NCBI GenBank assembly: GCA_965263215.1
Contig: OZ253663.1
Span: 1,612,001-1,676,000, forward strand
DNA: 64,000 bases
Direction of reading: 5' to 3'
Origin: UBA1672 sp965263215
GTDB taxonomy: Bacteria; Pseudomonadota; Alphaproteobacteria; Micavibrionales; Micavibrionaceae
This document shows positions 44,220 to 53,335 of the stretch, one piece after another. How positions within the stretch are numbered: position 1 is the stretch's first letter; each line of letters starts with the position of its first letter. The position numbers were made by a program, and so were the translations under genes. The notes beneath the pieces were generated by a model. The model was not told the origin of the DNA and did not search any database. It saw nothing but the letters and a program-made list of their open reading frames with translations.

Positions 44220-45436
44220 CGGTCAATCTCTCCAAAAACAATATCAAGCGAACCGATAATAGAGACGGTGTCGGCAAGTTGATGCCCTTTGCTCATGAAA
44301 TCAAGTGCCTGTAAATGGGTAAAGCCCGGAGCGCGAATACGGCAACGATATGGCCTGTTGCTTCCATCACTAACCAAGTACACACCAAACTCACCTTTCG
44401 GTGCTTCTACGGCAGTGTAAGTTTCACCAGCAGGCACATGATACCCTTCGGTGAAAAGTTTAAAGTGATGGATTAACGCCTCCATCGAATCTTTCATTTC
44501 TGCGCGCGGCGGTGGTGAGACTTTATAATCATTAACCTTCACATGGCCTTCAGGCATTTTTTCGATGGCTTGCTTCATGATTTTGATAGATTCATACATT
44601 TCTGCCATACGTACCAAATAACGAGCGTAACAGTCCCCTGTTTTACCGACGGGGATATCGAAGTCCATTTCATCGTAAACTTCGTAAGGCTGACTTTTGC
44701 GCAAATCCCAAGCAATGCCGGAACCACGAAGCATCGGGCCAGAGAACCCCCAATCCTGTGCTTCTTCTGCTGTGACGCTGCCGATATCAACCGTGCGCTG
44801 CTTAAAAATACGGTTTTCAGTTAATAATGTTTCCAGATCAGCGAGGAATTTAGGAAGCTCTTCGCACCATTCGTAAATATCTTCAGCCAAACCATCAGGC
44901 ATGTCTTGCGCCACGCCACCGGGACGAAAATAGTTGGCATGTAATCGCGCACCGCAAACACGCTCATAAAACTCCATACCTTTTTCACGTTCTTCAAAGC
45001 CCCAAAGTGCAGGCGTTAATGCGCCTACATCCAGTGCGAATGTCGTGATGTTCAAGATATGATTAAGTACACGACCAAGCTCACAATACAGCACACGGAT
45101 ATATTGCCCGCGTCTGGGCACGGTAATGCCAAGTAACTTTTCAGTCGCCAAAGCAAATGCATGCTCTTGGTTCATAGGAGCCACGTAATCAAGACGGTCA
45201 AAATACGGCACGGCCTGCGTGTAAGTTTTATATTCAATTAGCTTTTCTGTACCACGATGGAGCAATCCGATATGCGGATCGGCACGCTCTACGATTTCAC
45301 CTTCCATTTCAAGTACCAGACGCAGTACCCCGTGCGCAGCAGGATGCTGAGGGCCGAAATTCATTGTGAACGGCTTGATTTGTGTTTCTTCACCGATCAT
45401 TACATCGGGCGTGTCTGCTCTATCCTTCAGAGGCAT
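44216..45436 (-). CDS. nuoD: NADH-quinone oxidoreductase subunit D
   Basis: The 49-kDa subunit that forms the quinone pocket with NuoB. The 406 residues contain FTMNFGPQHPAAHGVLRLVL with the quinone-site histidine, GLLHRGTEKLIE, and DPHIG. Length fits the unfused form. It overlaps nuoC by 17 bp and nuoE by 4 bp. Confidence 0.98.
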   Translation of the reverse strand: MPLKDRADTPDVMIGEETQIKPFTMNFGPQHPAAHGVLRLVLEMEGEIVERADPHIGLLHRGTEKLIEYKTYTQAVPYFDRLDYVAPMNQEHAFALATEKLLGITVPRRGQYIRVLYCELGRVLNHILNITTFALDVGALTPALWGFEEREKGMEFYERVCGARLHANYFRPGGVAQDMPDGLAEDIYEWCEELPKFLADLETLLTENRIFKQRTVDIGSVTAEEAQDWGFSGPMLRGSGIAWDLRKSQPYEVYDEMDFDIPVGKTGDCYARYLVRMAEMYESIKIMKQAIEKMPEGHVKVNDYKVSPPPRAEMKDSMEALIHHFKLFTEGYHVPAGETYTAVEAPKGEFGVYLVSDGSNRPYRCRIRAPGFTHLQALDFMSKGHQLADTVSIIGSLDIVFGEIDR

Positions 45437-46130
45437 GTTCTTCGACCTCCTCGTTAGTTTCTTCGTTGTTCACGTCATCGTCAGGCGAAAGCTTTTCATC
45501 ATTCGCTGTCTTCCAACCTGTTGGTATGTTGGCCTTTTCATCGCCGGGTAACTGTACATCAACCATACCTTCCCATGGGCTAACAAAATCAAAGCGGCGG
45601 AAGTCTTGTGTAAGCTCGACAGGCTCATAAACAACCCGTTTTTGCTCTTCGTCATAACGAAGTTCAACATACCCTGTTAATGGAAAATCTTTACGCTGTG
45701 GGTGACCTTCAAAGCCATAATCAGTGAGGATACGACGTAAATCAGGATTACCTGAAAATAAGATGCCATACATATCCCAGACTTCACGTTCATACCATAA
45801 AGCTGAGCTGAATAATGAGGTGACACTTTGTATAATCTGCTCATCTTCAATCGCGATGACAACGCGCGCACGGTTGTTCTGTCGCAGAGAAAGAAGCGTG
45901 TAGACTACATCAAAACGCTCTACCCTTTCAGGGTAATCAACAGCGGTTAAATCAATCAGAGTTGTAAATTCACATTCACGATCATCGCGTAAAAGCTGTA
46001 GAACAGGGATTATACTGTCAGGCTTTGCATAGATTACAAGCTCATCTTTTTTGAATTCATGACTAATAACATGATCTTCAAGTTTTTCGGCGATATATTC
46101 AGCTAAATCTTTGAGGGACTCATCGGGCAA
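45420..46130 (-). CDS. nuoC: NADH-quinone oxidoreductase subunit C
   Basis: The 30-kDa subunit of the hydrophilic connecting arm. The 236 residues include the hallmark ERFDVVYTLLSLRQNNRARV, EREVWDMYGILFSGNPDLRR and FEGHPQRKDFPLTGYVELRYD. A hydrophilic, strongly acidic tail (about 205-236) follows the domain. It overlaps nuoB by 11 bp and nuoD by 17 bp. Confidence 0.97.
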   Translation of the reverse strand: MPDESLKDLAEYIAEKLEDHVISHEFKKDELVIYAKPDSIIPVLQLLRDDRECEFTTLIDLTAVDYPERVERFDVVYTLLSLRQNNRARVVIAIEDEQIIQSVTSLFSSALWYEREVWDMYGILFSGNPDLRRILTDYGFEGHPQRKDFPLTGYVELRYDEEQKRVVYEPVELTQDFRRFDFVSPWEGMVDVQLPGDEKANIPTGWKTANDEKLSPDDDVNNEETNEEVEEHASEG

Positions 46131-46695
46131 TGCGTGTATCCTCTCTCTGAATTTTCTTTTGGAGTTGCATCAGGCCGTAAATCATACCTTCTGCTGTTGG
46201 CGGGCAGCCGGGAATATAAATATCTACAGGCACGATGCGATCACAGCCACGTACGACGGAATAAGAATAATGGTAATAACCGCCGCCATTGGCACATGAC
46301 CCCATAGAAACCACCCAACGCGGCTCTGGCATTTGGTCATAAACGCGGCGCAAGGCCGGCGCCATTTTATTGGTGAGCGTGCCCGCAACAATCATGACAT
46401 CAGACTGACGCGGTGAAGGACGCGGAATCATACCAAAACGGTCAAGGTCGTAACGGCTCATATAGGCGTGGATCATTTCAACCGCACAGCAAGCCAGCCC
46501 GAACGTCATCGGCCATAATGAGCCGGTCCGCGCCCAGTCAAATAGACGGTCAGCATTGGTTAAGATAAAACCTTTTTCATCTAATGTTTTCGACAAGGCC
46601 GCAGGCACAACATCTTGTTGTGATGCTGGCGGCAACGGAGAGCTTGCCCCAGGAGCGTAGCTCGGTGCCTCTATAATTTTGCGATCATGTCCCAT
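46120..46695 (-). CDS. nuoB: NADH-quinone oxidoreductase subunit B
   Basis: Carries the terminal cluster N2 that passes electrons to quinone. The 191 residues include GLACCAVEMIHA with the adjacent cysteine pair, SMGSCANGGGYYHYSYSVVR and IYIPGCPPTAEGMIYG with the other two ligands. The first 35 residues are a low-complexity Pro/Ser/Ala stretch. Follows nuoA by 18 bp. Confidence 0.98.
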   Translation of the reverse strand: MGHDRKIIEAPSYAPGASSPLPPASQQDVVPAALSKTLDEKGFILTNADRLFDWARTGSLWPMTFGLACCAVEMIHAYMSRYDLDRFGMIPRPSPRQSDVMIVAGTLTNKMAPALRRVYDQMPEPRWVVSMGSCANGGGYYHYSYSVVRGCDRIVPVDIYIPGCPPTAEGMIYGLMQLQKKIQREDTRIAR

Positions 46696-46713
46696 GATTT
46701 ACTCCCACTAGAC

Positions 46714-47097
46714 TTATTCCCATTCCAGGCCGCCTTTTTTCCATTCATAAATGAAACCAACAGTAAGAACACCGAGGAAAATCATCATAGACCAGAAACC
46801 GAAAGCACCGATTTTGCCGAGTGTTATTGCCCAAGGAAACAGGAACGCAATTTCTAGATCAAAAATAATGAATAAAAGTGTAACCAGATAAAAGCGCACA
46901 TCAAACTTGTTACGTGCATCGGAAAAAGCATCAAATCCACATTCATATGCAGAAAGCTTTTCTGCGTCAGGATTACGCACACCAACCAACAATGACCCTA
47001 ATATCATAGCTGCAGAGATGCCTCCTGCTATCGCCATGAAGACAAGGATAGGAAGATATTCGATAAGTAATTCCTGCGGAGCCATGTAATTTTCCAA
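46714..47097 (-). CDS. nuoA: NADH-quinone oxidoreductase subunit A
   Basis: Three-helix membrane subunit at the quinone junction. The 127 residues carry the conserved loop KLSAYECGFDAFSDARNKFD with its cysteine, and FIIFDLEIAFLFPWA with the acidic membrane residues. It is the first gene of the nuoABCDE-x-F block; the promoter should lie in the 150 bp between it and the tRNA-Asp terminator. Confidence 0.97.
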   Translation of the reverse strand: MENYMAPQELLIEYLPILVFMAIAGGISAAMILGSLLVGVRNPDAEKLSAYECGFDAFSDARNKFDVRFYLVTLLFIIFDLEIAFLFPWAITLGKIGAFGFWSMMIFLGVLTVGFIYEWKKGGLEWE

Positions 47098-47192
47098 AGA
47101 CTTAAAATTCTATGCATGTTTTAACAGCTTAGATACTTAAAGAAAATACCTTTTCCGGTCGTATTGATGATTTTTCTTGATAAATTGGCGAA

Positions 47193-47222
47193 ATAAAAAA
47201 AGCCCGAACATGAAGAACGGGC
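47193..47222 (-). terminator. Rho-independent terminator after tRNA-Asp
   Basis: On the minus strand GCCCG and CGGGC pair around an 11-nt loop and are followed by a run of seven T. It starts about 23 nt after the tRNA 3' end, so it ends the tRNA transcript before the nuo operon. Stem and U-run are seen directly. Confidence 0.75.
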
Positions 47223-47244
47223 ATTTCTTTAGTATTTTCTCAAA

Positions 47245-47321
47245 TGGCGCGAGTGACGAGACTTGAACTCGCGGCCTCCGCCGTGACAGGGCGGCGCTCT
47301 AACCAACTGAGCTACACCCGC
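47245..47321 (-). tRNA. tRNA-Asp (GTC)
   Basis: The 77-nt gene folds as a full cloverleaf: acceptor GCGGGTG pairs with CACTCGC with one G-U pair, discriminator G, and an encoded CCA end. The D arm has AGCTCAGTTGGTTAGAGC and the T arm GAGTTCAAGTCTC. The anticodon loop CTGTCAC gives GTC, reading Asp codons. It is followed on the same strand by a terminator and then nuoA. Confidence 0.97.
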
Positions 47322-47455
47322 GCATTTAAGATGGAGATTTTGATATCACCGATGCGTGCATTCCGTCAAGCACGATAATGGAAAAAACATAAAAAAAGTA
47401 ACTTATTTTACGATATTGACGAAGCAAATAGAAATTAAACAAGGGATAATTACTA

Positions 47456-48172
47456 ATGCGATTTTTACTTTCCATTCTTGCACTCGCTTTTTTCTTATCA
47501 TCTCCAGCTTTCTCAGATCAAACCGTTACAGAAAAGCTTGATCAACGTGATAAGGATTTTGGAAAGAAAGCTGACCCTCAAAAACAAAAAGATTACAAAG
47601 AAGGTATAGAGCTGGTTCGTAAATCTGGTGTTTTAGAACGTGCCAAAAATGTTGGGGATATGGCTCCCGACTTTATTCTCCCAAGTGCGACGGGTGAGCA
47701 GGTTACTCTTTCCAAGTTATTAAAAACAGGGCCGGTTGTCATGATTTGGTATCGTGGTGAATGGTGTCCATACTGCAACATTTACCTAGAAGATATTCAG
47801 GCACATATAGACGACTTTAAATCTACGGGCGCACATGTGGTAGCGATAAGCCCTGAATCGGCAGACCGTGGATGGACGTTACAAGATAAGAAAAGTATCG
47901 AATTTTATGTTCTGAGCGACATTGGTAGTCACGTTGCACAGGAATATGGTGTTGCGTACGAACTCCCTCCTAAAATTGCAGAGTATTATCAAAAAGGTTT
48001 TGATATTCATGCGAAAAATAAGGACGACAGTAACCTACTCCCATTGGCCGCATCGTATGTGATTAACCAAGATGGTAAAATCACATACGCGTTTCTTGAC
48101 GCAAATTATAAAAAACGTGCGGAAACTTCAGTTTTGCTAGAGGAAGTGCAAAAATTAAAGATTAAGAAATAA
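47456..48172 (+). CDS. Exported peroxiredoxin-like (AhpC/TSA) protein
   Basis: Probable thiol peroxidase or related thioredoxin-fold redox protein outside the cytoplasm. The 238-residue precursor has a signal peptide (core LLSILALAFFLSSP, cleavage probably after AFS at about residue 20). The AhpC/TSA domain spans about 63-235 and has MAPDFILPSATGEQVTL and the active site WYRGEWCPYCNIYL with Cys104 and Cys107. The CPYC spacing allows a disulfide within the motif. AAGGGA lies about 10 nt upstream of the ATG. It converges with ald, with only 4 bp between the two stops. Confidence 0.88.
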   Translation: MRFLLSILALAFFLSSPAFSDQTVTEKLDQRDKDFGKKADPQKQKDYKEGIELVRKSGVLERAKNVGDMAPDFILPSATGEQVTLSKLLKTGPVVMIWYRGEWCPYCNIYLEDIQAHIDDFKSTGAHVVAISPESADRGWTLQDKKSIEFYVLSDIGSHVAQEYGVAYELPPKIAEYYQKGFDIHAKNKDDSNLLPLAASYVINQDGKITYAFLDANYKKRAETSVLLEEVQKLKIKK

Positions 48173-48176
48173 TCAT

Positions 48177-49298
48177 TTAAGCGGCGAGCAATGTCTCCGC
48201 TGACATATAATCAAGGTTCAAAGACTTTGCTACGGCTTCGTTTGTTACCTTACCTTGACAAATATTTAAACCATTCAGGAAGTTTGGATCACGTTCCAAT
48301 GCCTCTTTCCAGCCCTGCTCCGCAAGTCTTAGAGCGTAAGGCAGTACTGAATGGTTAAGCGCCAAAGCAGATGTTAGCGGCACCGCGCCCGGCATATTTG
48401 CCACACAATAATGCACAACATCGTCAATAACATATGTTGGCTCATTATGCGTTGTTGCTTTGCTTGTTTCTAAACACCCGCCTTGGTCAATAGCGATATC
48501 GACAATCACAGAGCCTTTTTTCATCGTTGGAAGCATATCCTTTCGGATTAGTTTCGGCGCAGAAGCACCGGGAATAAGAACAGCACCGATTACAAGATCG
48601 GCATTCTGCACTTCACGTTCCAGAATATCGAGATTCGAATAAACGATATTCGCGCGACCATGGAAATACTCATCAAGGAAACGCATGCGTGGGTTTGATT
48701 TTTCAAGAATTGTTACGTTCGCGCCTAAGCCTGTTGCCATTTGCGCCGCATGAAAACCGGATACACCGCCACCAATAATAAGGACTTCAGCAGGCTTCAC
48801 ACCCGGCACACCACCGATAAGGCGCCCTAGTCCGCCCATATGTTTTTGCAAGTAATACGCACCGACCTGAACGGATAAGCGCCCTGCAATCTCACTCATA
48901 GGCTCCAGAAGTGGCAATCCATATCCATTGGGGCCTGTCACAGTTTCATACGCAATCGCGACACAGCCAGAATCGATCAAGCCTTGTGCTTGCGGTGCAT
49001 CAGCAGCCAAATGCAGATACGTGAACAAAATTTGATCTTCCTGAAGCATCGCACATTCTTGCGCCTGCGGTTCTTTGACCTTAATGATCATTTCAGCTTT
49101 TTCAAAAACTTCTTTGGCAGATCCTGCGATTGTTGCGCCGGCCTCTTCGTAGTCAGCATCGGTGAAGTTGATGCCCGCCCCTGCGTTTGTTTCAATTAAC
49201 ACATCATGACCGCGTGAAGTAAATTCTTTCACAGATGATGGGACGAGCCCTACACGATATTCTAATGTTTTTATTTCCTTCGGGACACCAATCAGCAT
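48177..49298 (-). CDS. ald: Alanine dehydrogenase
   Basis: NAD-dependent interconversion of L-alanine and pyruvate plus ammonia. The 373-residue protein starts MLIGVPKEIKTLEYRVGLVP, the family signature, has the catalytic histidine in TYLHLAAD, the dinucleotide-binding VLIIGGGVSGFHAAQMA, and NMPGAVPLTSALALNH near the C-terminus. Length is normal. The neighbouring genes give no pathway context. Confidence 0.96.
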   Translation of the reverse strand: MLIGVPKEIKTLEYRVGLVPSSVKEFTSRGHDVLIETNAGAGINFTDADYEEAGATIAGSAKEVFEKAEMIIKVKEPQAQECAMLQEDQILFTYLHLAADAPQAQGLIDSGCVAIAYETVTGPNGYGLPLLEPMSEIAGRLSVQVGAYYLQKHMGGLGRLIGGVPGVKPAEVLIIGGGVSGFHAAQMATGLGANVTILEKSNPRMRFLDEYFHGRANIVYSNLDILEREVQNADLVIGAVLIPGASAPKLIRKDMLPTMKKGSVIVDIAIDQGGCLETSKATTHNEPTYVIDDVVHYCVANMPGAVPLTSALALNHSVLPYALRLAEQGWKEALERDPNFLNGLNICQGKVTNEAVAKSLNLDYMSAETLLAA

Positions 49299-49343
49299 GA
49301 ACGCTCACTCCTTATTTTGGGTTTCATAATTTTGATTTTATAA

Positions 49344-50578
49344 TCAAGCCGCCTTTTGAGAGAATCTTTTTTCTACATATTCCTCAACAAGATTTTGAAA
49401 TTCTTGTGCGATATTATCGCCGCGTAATGTATGGCTTTTCTTACCATCTGTAAAGACGGGCGCAACTGGCGACTCGCCTGTGCCAGGAAGGCTGATACCG
49501 ATATCGGCGTGTTTACTCTCTCCCGGGCCATTCACAATACAGCCCATCACGGCCACTTTCATGGTTTCAACGCCGGGATATTGCTTTGACCATATCGGCA
49601 TTTTAACATCCAGATAACGTTGAATATCTTGCGCAAGCTCTTGAAAATATGTGCTCGTTGTACGACCACATCCCGGGCATGCGCTGACCTCTGGCATAAA
49701 CGATCGAATGTTAAGGGCTTGCAGAATTTCCTGACAAACACGCACCTCCAAGCTGCGGTCTCCGTTTGGCTCAGGTGTGAGTGAAGCGCGAATTGTGTCG
49801 CCAATCCCCTGTTGGAGTAGTATTCCCTCGCCCAGTGCCGTTGCAACGATACCTTTTGATGCCATACCGGCCTCTGTTAGTCCAAGATGCAGCGCGTAAC
49901 TTGAACGCTCTGCTAGGGCTGTGTAAACGGCTATTAAATCCTGAACGCGGCTGACTTTAGCGGAAAGAATATTTTATCTTTGGCCAAGCCTATTTCTTCG
50001 GCTTTCTTGGCACTAATAAGTGTAGATTGTACCAATGTTTCGCGCATTACTTCATCTGATGATAAAGGCTGATCTAGCTTTGCGTTATCATCCATAAGTT
50101 TCATCGCAAGCGCTTGATCAAGACTTCCCCAATTCACACCGATGCGAACAGCCTTGTTATACTCAATGGCCTTTTCTATCATTTGCTCATACTGGGCATC
50201 GCGTTTTTTACCAAAACCAACGTTACCGGGGTTAATGCGATATTTATCAAGACTTTCAGCCAAAGCTGGGTGGTCATTCAGAAGTGTGTGCCCATTGTAA
50301 TGAAAGCAACCAACCAAAGGTACATCCAAACCTTCTTTGTCCAGTTTCTCACGGAGTTTAGCCACGCCAATCGCGGCTTCGTCATTATTGACTGTAACGC
50401 GGACAATTTCAGAACCTGCAAGAAATAGCTGTTTTACCTGTTCAAATGTTTTTTCAACATCGGCAGTGTCTGTGTTGGTCATAGATTGCACAACAACAGG
50501 TGCGCCACCACCAACAGTAACGCCGCGTACTTTCACGCCGTGTGTTTTGTGTCTTTTGATTTTCGGTAAAGCGACCAT
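49344..50578 (-). pseudogene. ispG: 4-hydroxy-3-methylbut-2-enyl diphosphate synthase IspG, frameshifted
   Basis: Penultimate step of the MEP isoprenoid pathway, a 4Fe-4S enzyme. Two frames together give a full-length IspG of about 411 residues. The N-terminal frame (from ATG 50578; a TTG lies at 50599) has VVVQSMTNTDTADVEKT and RINPGNVGFGKKRD, but after GLAKDKIFFP it runs to a stop at 49934. The expected SAKVSRVQDLIAVYTALAER continues in the next frame, with cluster ligands SACPGCG and GCIVNGPGES intact. One missing base, most simply a T in the run at 49962-49969, restores the protein. No other damage is seen, so it may be a sequencing or assembly error; otherwise it is a recent mutation of a gene expected to be essential. 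Confidence 0.9.
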
Positions 50579-50686
50579 AATATGCGGGTTATAGACCAAA
50601 AAAACACGAAATGCAATTTGTTAAAATTGTAGGTGTGAAACTCTTTTTTATAGTTATAAAAGAGTGTCTTATGGTATTATTTCTAA

Positions 50687-51364
50687 ATGACAACAGATAA
50701 AACCTTAATTGAAAAGCCAACCTATAATTTTTTATTGGCTTTGGAATTTCTAATTCTGTGTGTTGCTCTCCCAACATTTATTATTACGAACAATCTCGGA
50801 AAGTTCATGTTTTTCTTTCTGTGGAGCGCAGCCGCCTATTGCGCGTACCACCTGTTCATAAAGGGTGATGAACGTTTCGCGAAAGATATTTGGAAATGGA
50901 AATCCGTTAATAAAACGAGCATGAAACTTATTCTGCCGCGTTGGATTATTGCGTGCGTTGTGATGGTTTTATTCATGAAGTTTTTTGATCCGGATCGTTT
51001 GTTTGTGATGGCTTATGAGCGTCCCTTTGCGATGATTATGATCTTTACGATATATCCTATTCTTTCGGCTTTACCGCAGGAATTAATATTCTGTAGCTTT
51101 TTCTTTCACCGCTATAAGCGTTATTTCAAAACCCCCACAGCACGCATAATCGCCAGTGCAATCGTATTTGCCTATGCGCACATGCTGTATATAAATTGGG
51201 TGGCTCCAACCTTAAGCTTTATCGCAGGACTGATCTTTGCACACACCTATGCAAAGACACGTTCACTAGCGTTGGTCACAGTTGAACATGCGCTATATGG
51301 TAATGCGTTATTCATGATCGGATTAGGCTGGTATTTCTGGAGCGGCAATCCTGCTCTTAACTAA
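50687..51364 (+). CDS. CPBP-family intramembrane protein (CAAX-protease-like)
   Basis: Predicted integral membrane protein of 225 residues with about six to seven helices. The CPBP/Abi family motifs are partly present: PQELIF at 130-135 replaces the usual EExxxR (Gln131 for the first Glu, Cys136 for Arg), while FAYAH (161-165) and EHALYGN (200-206) keep the FxxxH and HxxxN motifs. A PQEL-type subgroup of CPBP proteins exists in my recollection, so protease activity cannot be decided. The gene is divergent from ispG and converges with the Mrp-like operon, with 6 bp between the ends. Confidence 0.8.
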   Translation: MTTDKTLIEKPTYNFLLALEFLILCVALPTFIITNNLGKFMFFFLWSAAAYCAYHLFIKGDERFAKDIWKWKSVNKTSMKLILPRWIIACVVMVLFMKFFDPDRLFVMAYERPFAMIMIFTIYPILSALPQELIFCSFFFHRYKRYFKTPTARIIASAIVFAYAHMLYINWVAPTLSFIAGLIFAHTYAKTRSLALVTVEHALYGNALFMIGLGWYFWSGNPALN

Positions 51365-51370
51365 TATAAC

Positions 51371-53065
51371 TTACACGATGTAATATAAAATCAGATAAAA
51401 ACCTAATAATACAGCAGCCCATAGCACCATCCGTCCCATCGGCCAAACTCGCGATAATGTACCATGCGGCCCATGATGGCGTACAAGATTACCAATAATA
51501 TCTTTTTGAATGATTTTTCTAAACATACCGAGGACATAGTCGTAAGTAGGTTTTAAACATGCTACCCCATACTTTAATGAGCAAGGCACGAGCTTTCGGT
51601 AAAGCCATTCAACATCAATATTCACCGAACGTAGTTCCGGAGGATATAAACCGCGTAAGTTCAACCAAACAAACGCCAAGGCTGAAAAGAACAACAACTG
51701 TAACTGTGCTAACACATGTGTTGTGTCATAAGCGGAATAGTCAACTTCGTATGGCAATAGATTATAAAGAAATTTAGGATAACAGCCTATAAAGACACAT
51801 AAAACCGCAGCTATTGACATAGCTATAATCATATTAATTGGGGTCTTTTTTGTTTTTATATTCGCGTCATGTGCAAAAAATGCAAAATAAGGAATTTTGA
51901 TTCCTGCATGGTGAAAAACACCGGCAGAGGCAAATAACAGGCACAACCATATCCAGTCATAGCCTTCCTTCAATGCGGCAGTCATCACCATGGATTTACT
52001 TACAAAACCACTGAACAACGGGAAGGCTGATATTGATGCCGCGCCTACAATACAAAGAACCGTCGTAGCGGGCATTTTTTTATATAAGCCGCCCAGGTCA
52101 GAGCCATTCATACGTCCTGTTGCATACAAGACAGCCCCCATAGACATGAATAAAAGCCCTTTGAAAATAACATCGTTAAATGCATGAGCCACAGCCCCGT
52201 TGATCGCCAAGGCAGTGCCAATACCTATACCAATAACCATAAATCCGATCTGGTTAATCATTGAATAAGCGAGCACACGACGTAAATCATTTTCAATAAC
52301 AGCATAAAAAATAGGGAAACACGTCATTGCCGCACCTATATAAACCAACATTTCTGTTCCCGGATAACCGCGTGCTAATGCATAAACCGCGACTTTTGTT
52401 GTGAATGCGCTCAGGAAAACGGCACTTGTAGGTGTACCTTCAGGATACGCATCTGTAAGCCAATTATGAACAAATGGGAAGGCACATTTAATACCAAACG
52501 CAATGAAAATAAGCCAACCAGCTATACCATTCAAACCGATCTTTTCGAATGATAAGGAACCGGTATTGTGAAAAACAAACAAAGTACCCGCAAGTAATAG
52601 TAAACCCGAACTAACGTGAATAATAAGATACCGCATAGCAGCATTATGACTTCGCTCAGTACGCCGTGCCCATATCAGTAGCGCCGAGCTAACAGCCATG
52701 ATTTCCCAAAACAGAAACAGGCTAAGCAAATCACCGGCAAAAACAGCCCCTATTGCACTACCAACATAAACTAACGCAGCAACATGCTGGATGCGATCAC
52801 GCACATGCAAAGAAAAGATAATTGCGATAAAGGCAGCCAAGTGAAAGAGATAGCCAAAGAGAAGACTAAGATTATCAATTCGTAACGGCGTAAGCTCGTA
52901 GCCCAGAAACGTCATGCTTTGTACAACATTGGCACCTGTATACCACAAATTTATTCCACCAATAACAGGAACCGCTAACATAACCAGTGCGCGCAATTTT
53001 CCATTTAGTATCGCTGCAAAAGCTGCAGCTATAAAAAACCAAAAAGAAGGGTGTAAATCAAACAT
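51371..53065 (-). CDS. NuoL/MrpA-like proton antiporter subunit
   Basis: Ion-translocating membrane subunit of the Mrp-like complex. About 564 residues with about 14 helices; typical segments are LFLFWEIMAVSSALLIWARR, FPFVHNWLTDAYPEGTP with the conserved His, and VLAYSMINQIGFMVIG. The ATG at 53065 is preferred over 53098: it overlaps the preceding stop by only 8 bp and has AAAGGTG about 9 nt upstream. It is the last gene of the operon and the third antiporter-like subunit in it. Confidence 0.9.
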   Translation of the reverse strand: MFDLHPSFWFFIAAAFAAILNGKLRALVMLAVPVIGGINLWYTGANVVQSMTFLGYELTPLRIDNLSLLFGYLFHLAAFIAIIFSLHVRDRIQHVAALVYVGSAIGAVFAGDLLSLFLFWEIMAVSSALLIWARRTERSHNAAMRYLIIHVSSGLLLLAGTLFVFHNTGSLSFEKIGLNGIAGWLIFIAFGIKCAFPFVHNWLTDAYPEGTPTSAVFLSAFTTKVAVYALARGYPGTEMLVYIGAAMTCFPIFYAVIENDLRRVLAYSMINQIGFMVIGIGIGTALAINGAVAHAFNDVIFKGLLFMSMGAVLYATGRMNGSDLGGLYKKMPATTVLCIVGAASISAFPLFSGFVSKSMVMTAALKEGYDWIWLCLLFASAGVFHHAGIKIPYFAFFAHDANIKTKKTPINMIIAMSIAAVLCVFIGCYPKFLYNLLPYEVDYSAYDTTHVLAQLQLLFFSALAFVWLNLRGLYPPELRSVNIDVEWLYRKLVPCSLKYGVACLKPTYDYVLGMFRKIIQKDIIGNLVRHHGPHGTLSRVWPMGRMVLWAAVLLGFYLILYYIV

Positions 53066-53324
53066 TATGATCATCACCTTTCTCGTAATAATCTTCATCG
53101 CGCATCAAGAACTTACGCATCTGTGTCGCTAACAACACAAGAATGACACATGCGACAAAACCGAAAATAGCGTAAAATCCGGGCAATTTTTCCCAGTTAT
53201 GATAAATATGGCGATGAATTACAAAGTCTGCCACAAAGAGAAGGCCGCATATTGCGTAGAACACGTACAATATTTTTTTTATATTCTCTTTTTTATCTAA
53301 AAAATACACTTTTTCTTTATTCAC
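53058..53324 (-). CDS. Small two-helix membrane protein of the Mrp-like operon
   Basis: Function unknown. The 88 residues have two membrane helices (about 17-35 and 48-66) with HRHIYHNWEKLPGFYAIFGF between and at the start of the second, then KFLMRDEDYYEKG at the C-terminus. I recall similar small proteins in Mrp-like clusters of other proteobacteria, so it is probably an accessory subunit. It follows the second MrpD gene by 11 bp and overlaps the next gene by 8 bp. Confidence 0.8.
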   Translation of the reverse strand: MNKEKVYFLDKKENIKKILYVFYAICGLLFVADFVIHRHIYHNWEKLPGFYAIFGFVACVILVLLATQMRKFLMRDEDYYEKGDDHNV

Positions 53325-53335
53325 TGCGTCACTCC

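Noticed and set aside
49955..49975. Programmed -1 frameshifting in ispG
   Set aside because: The bases at the break do not form an X-XXY-YYZ heptamer in frame, no stimulatory structure was noticed, and IspG is not known to use recoding. A missing base is simpler.
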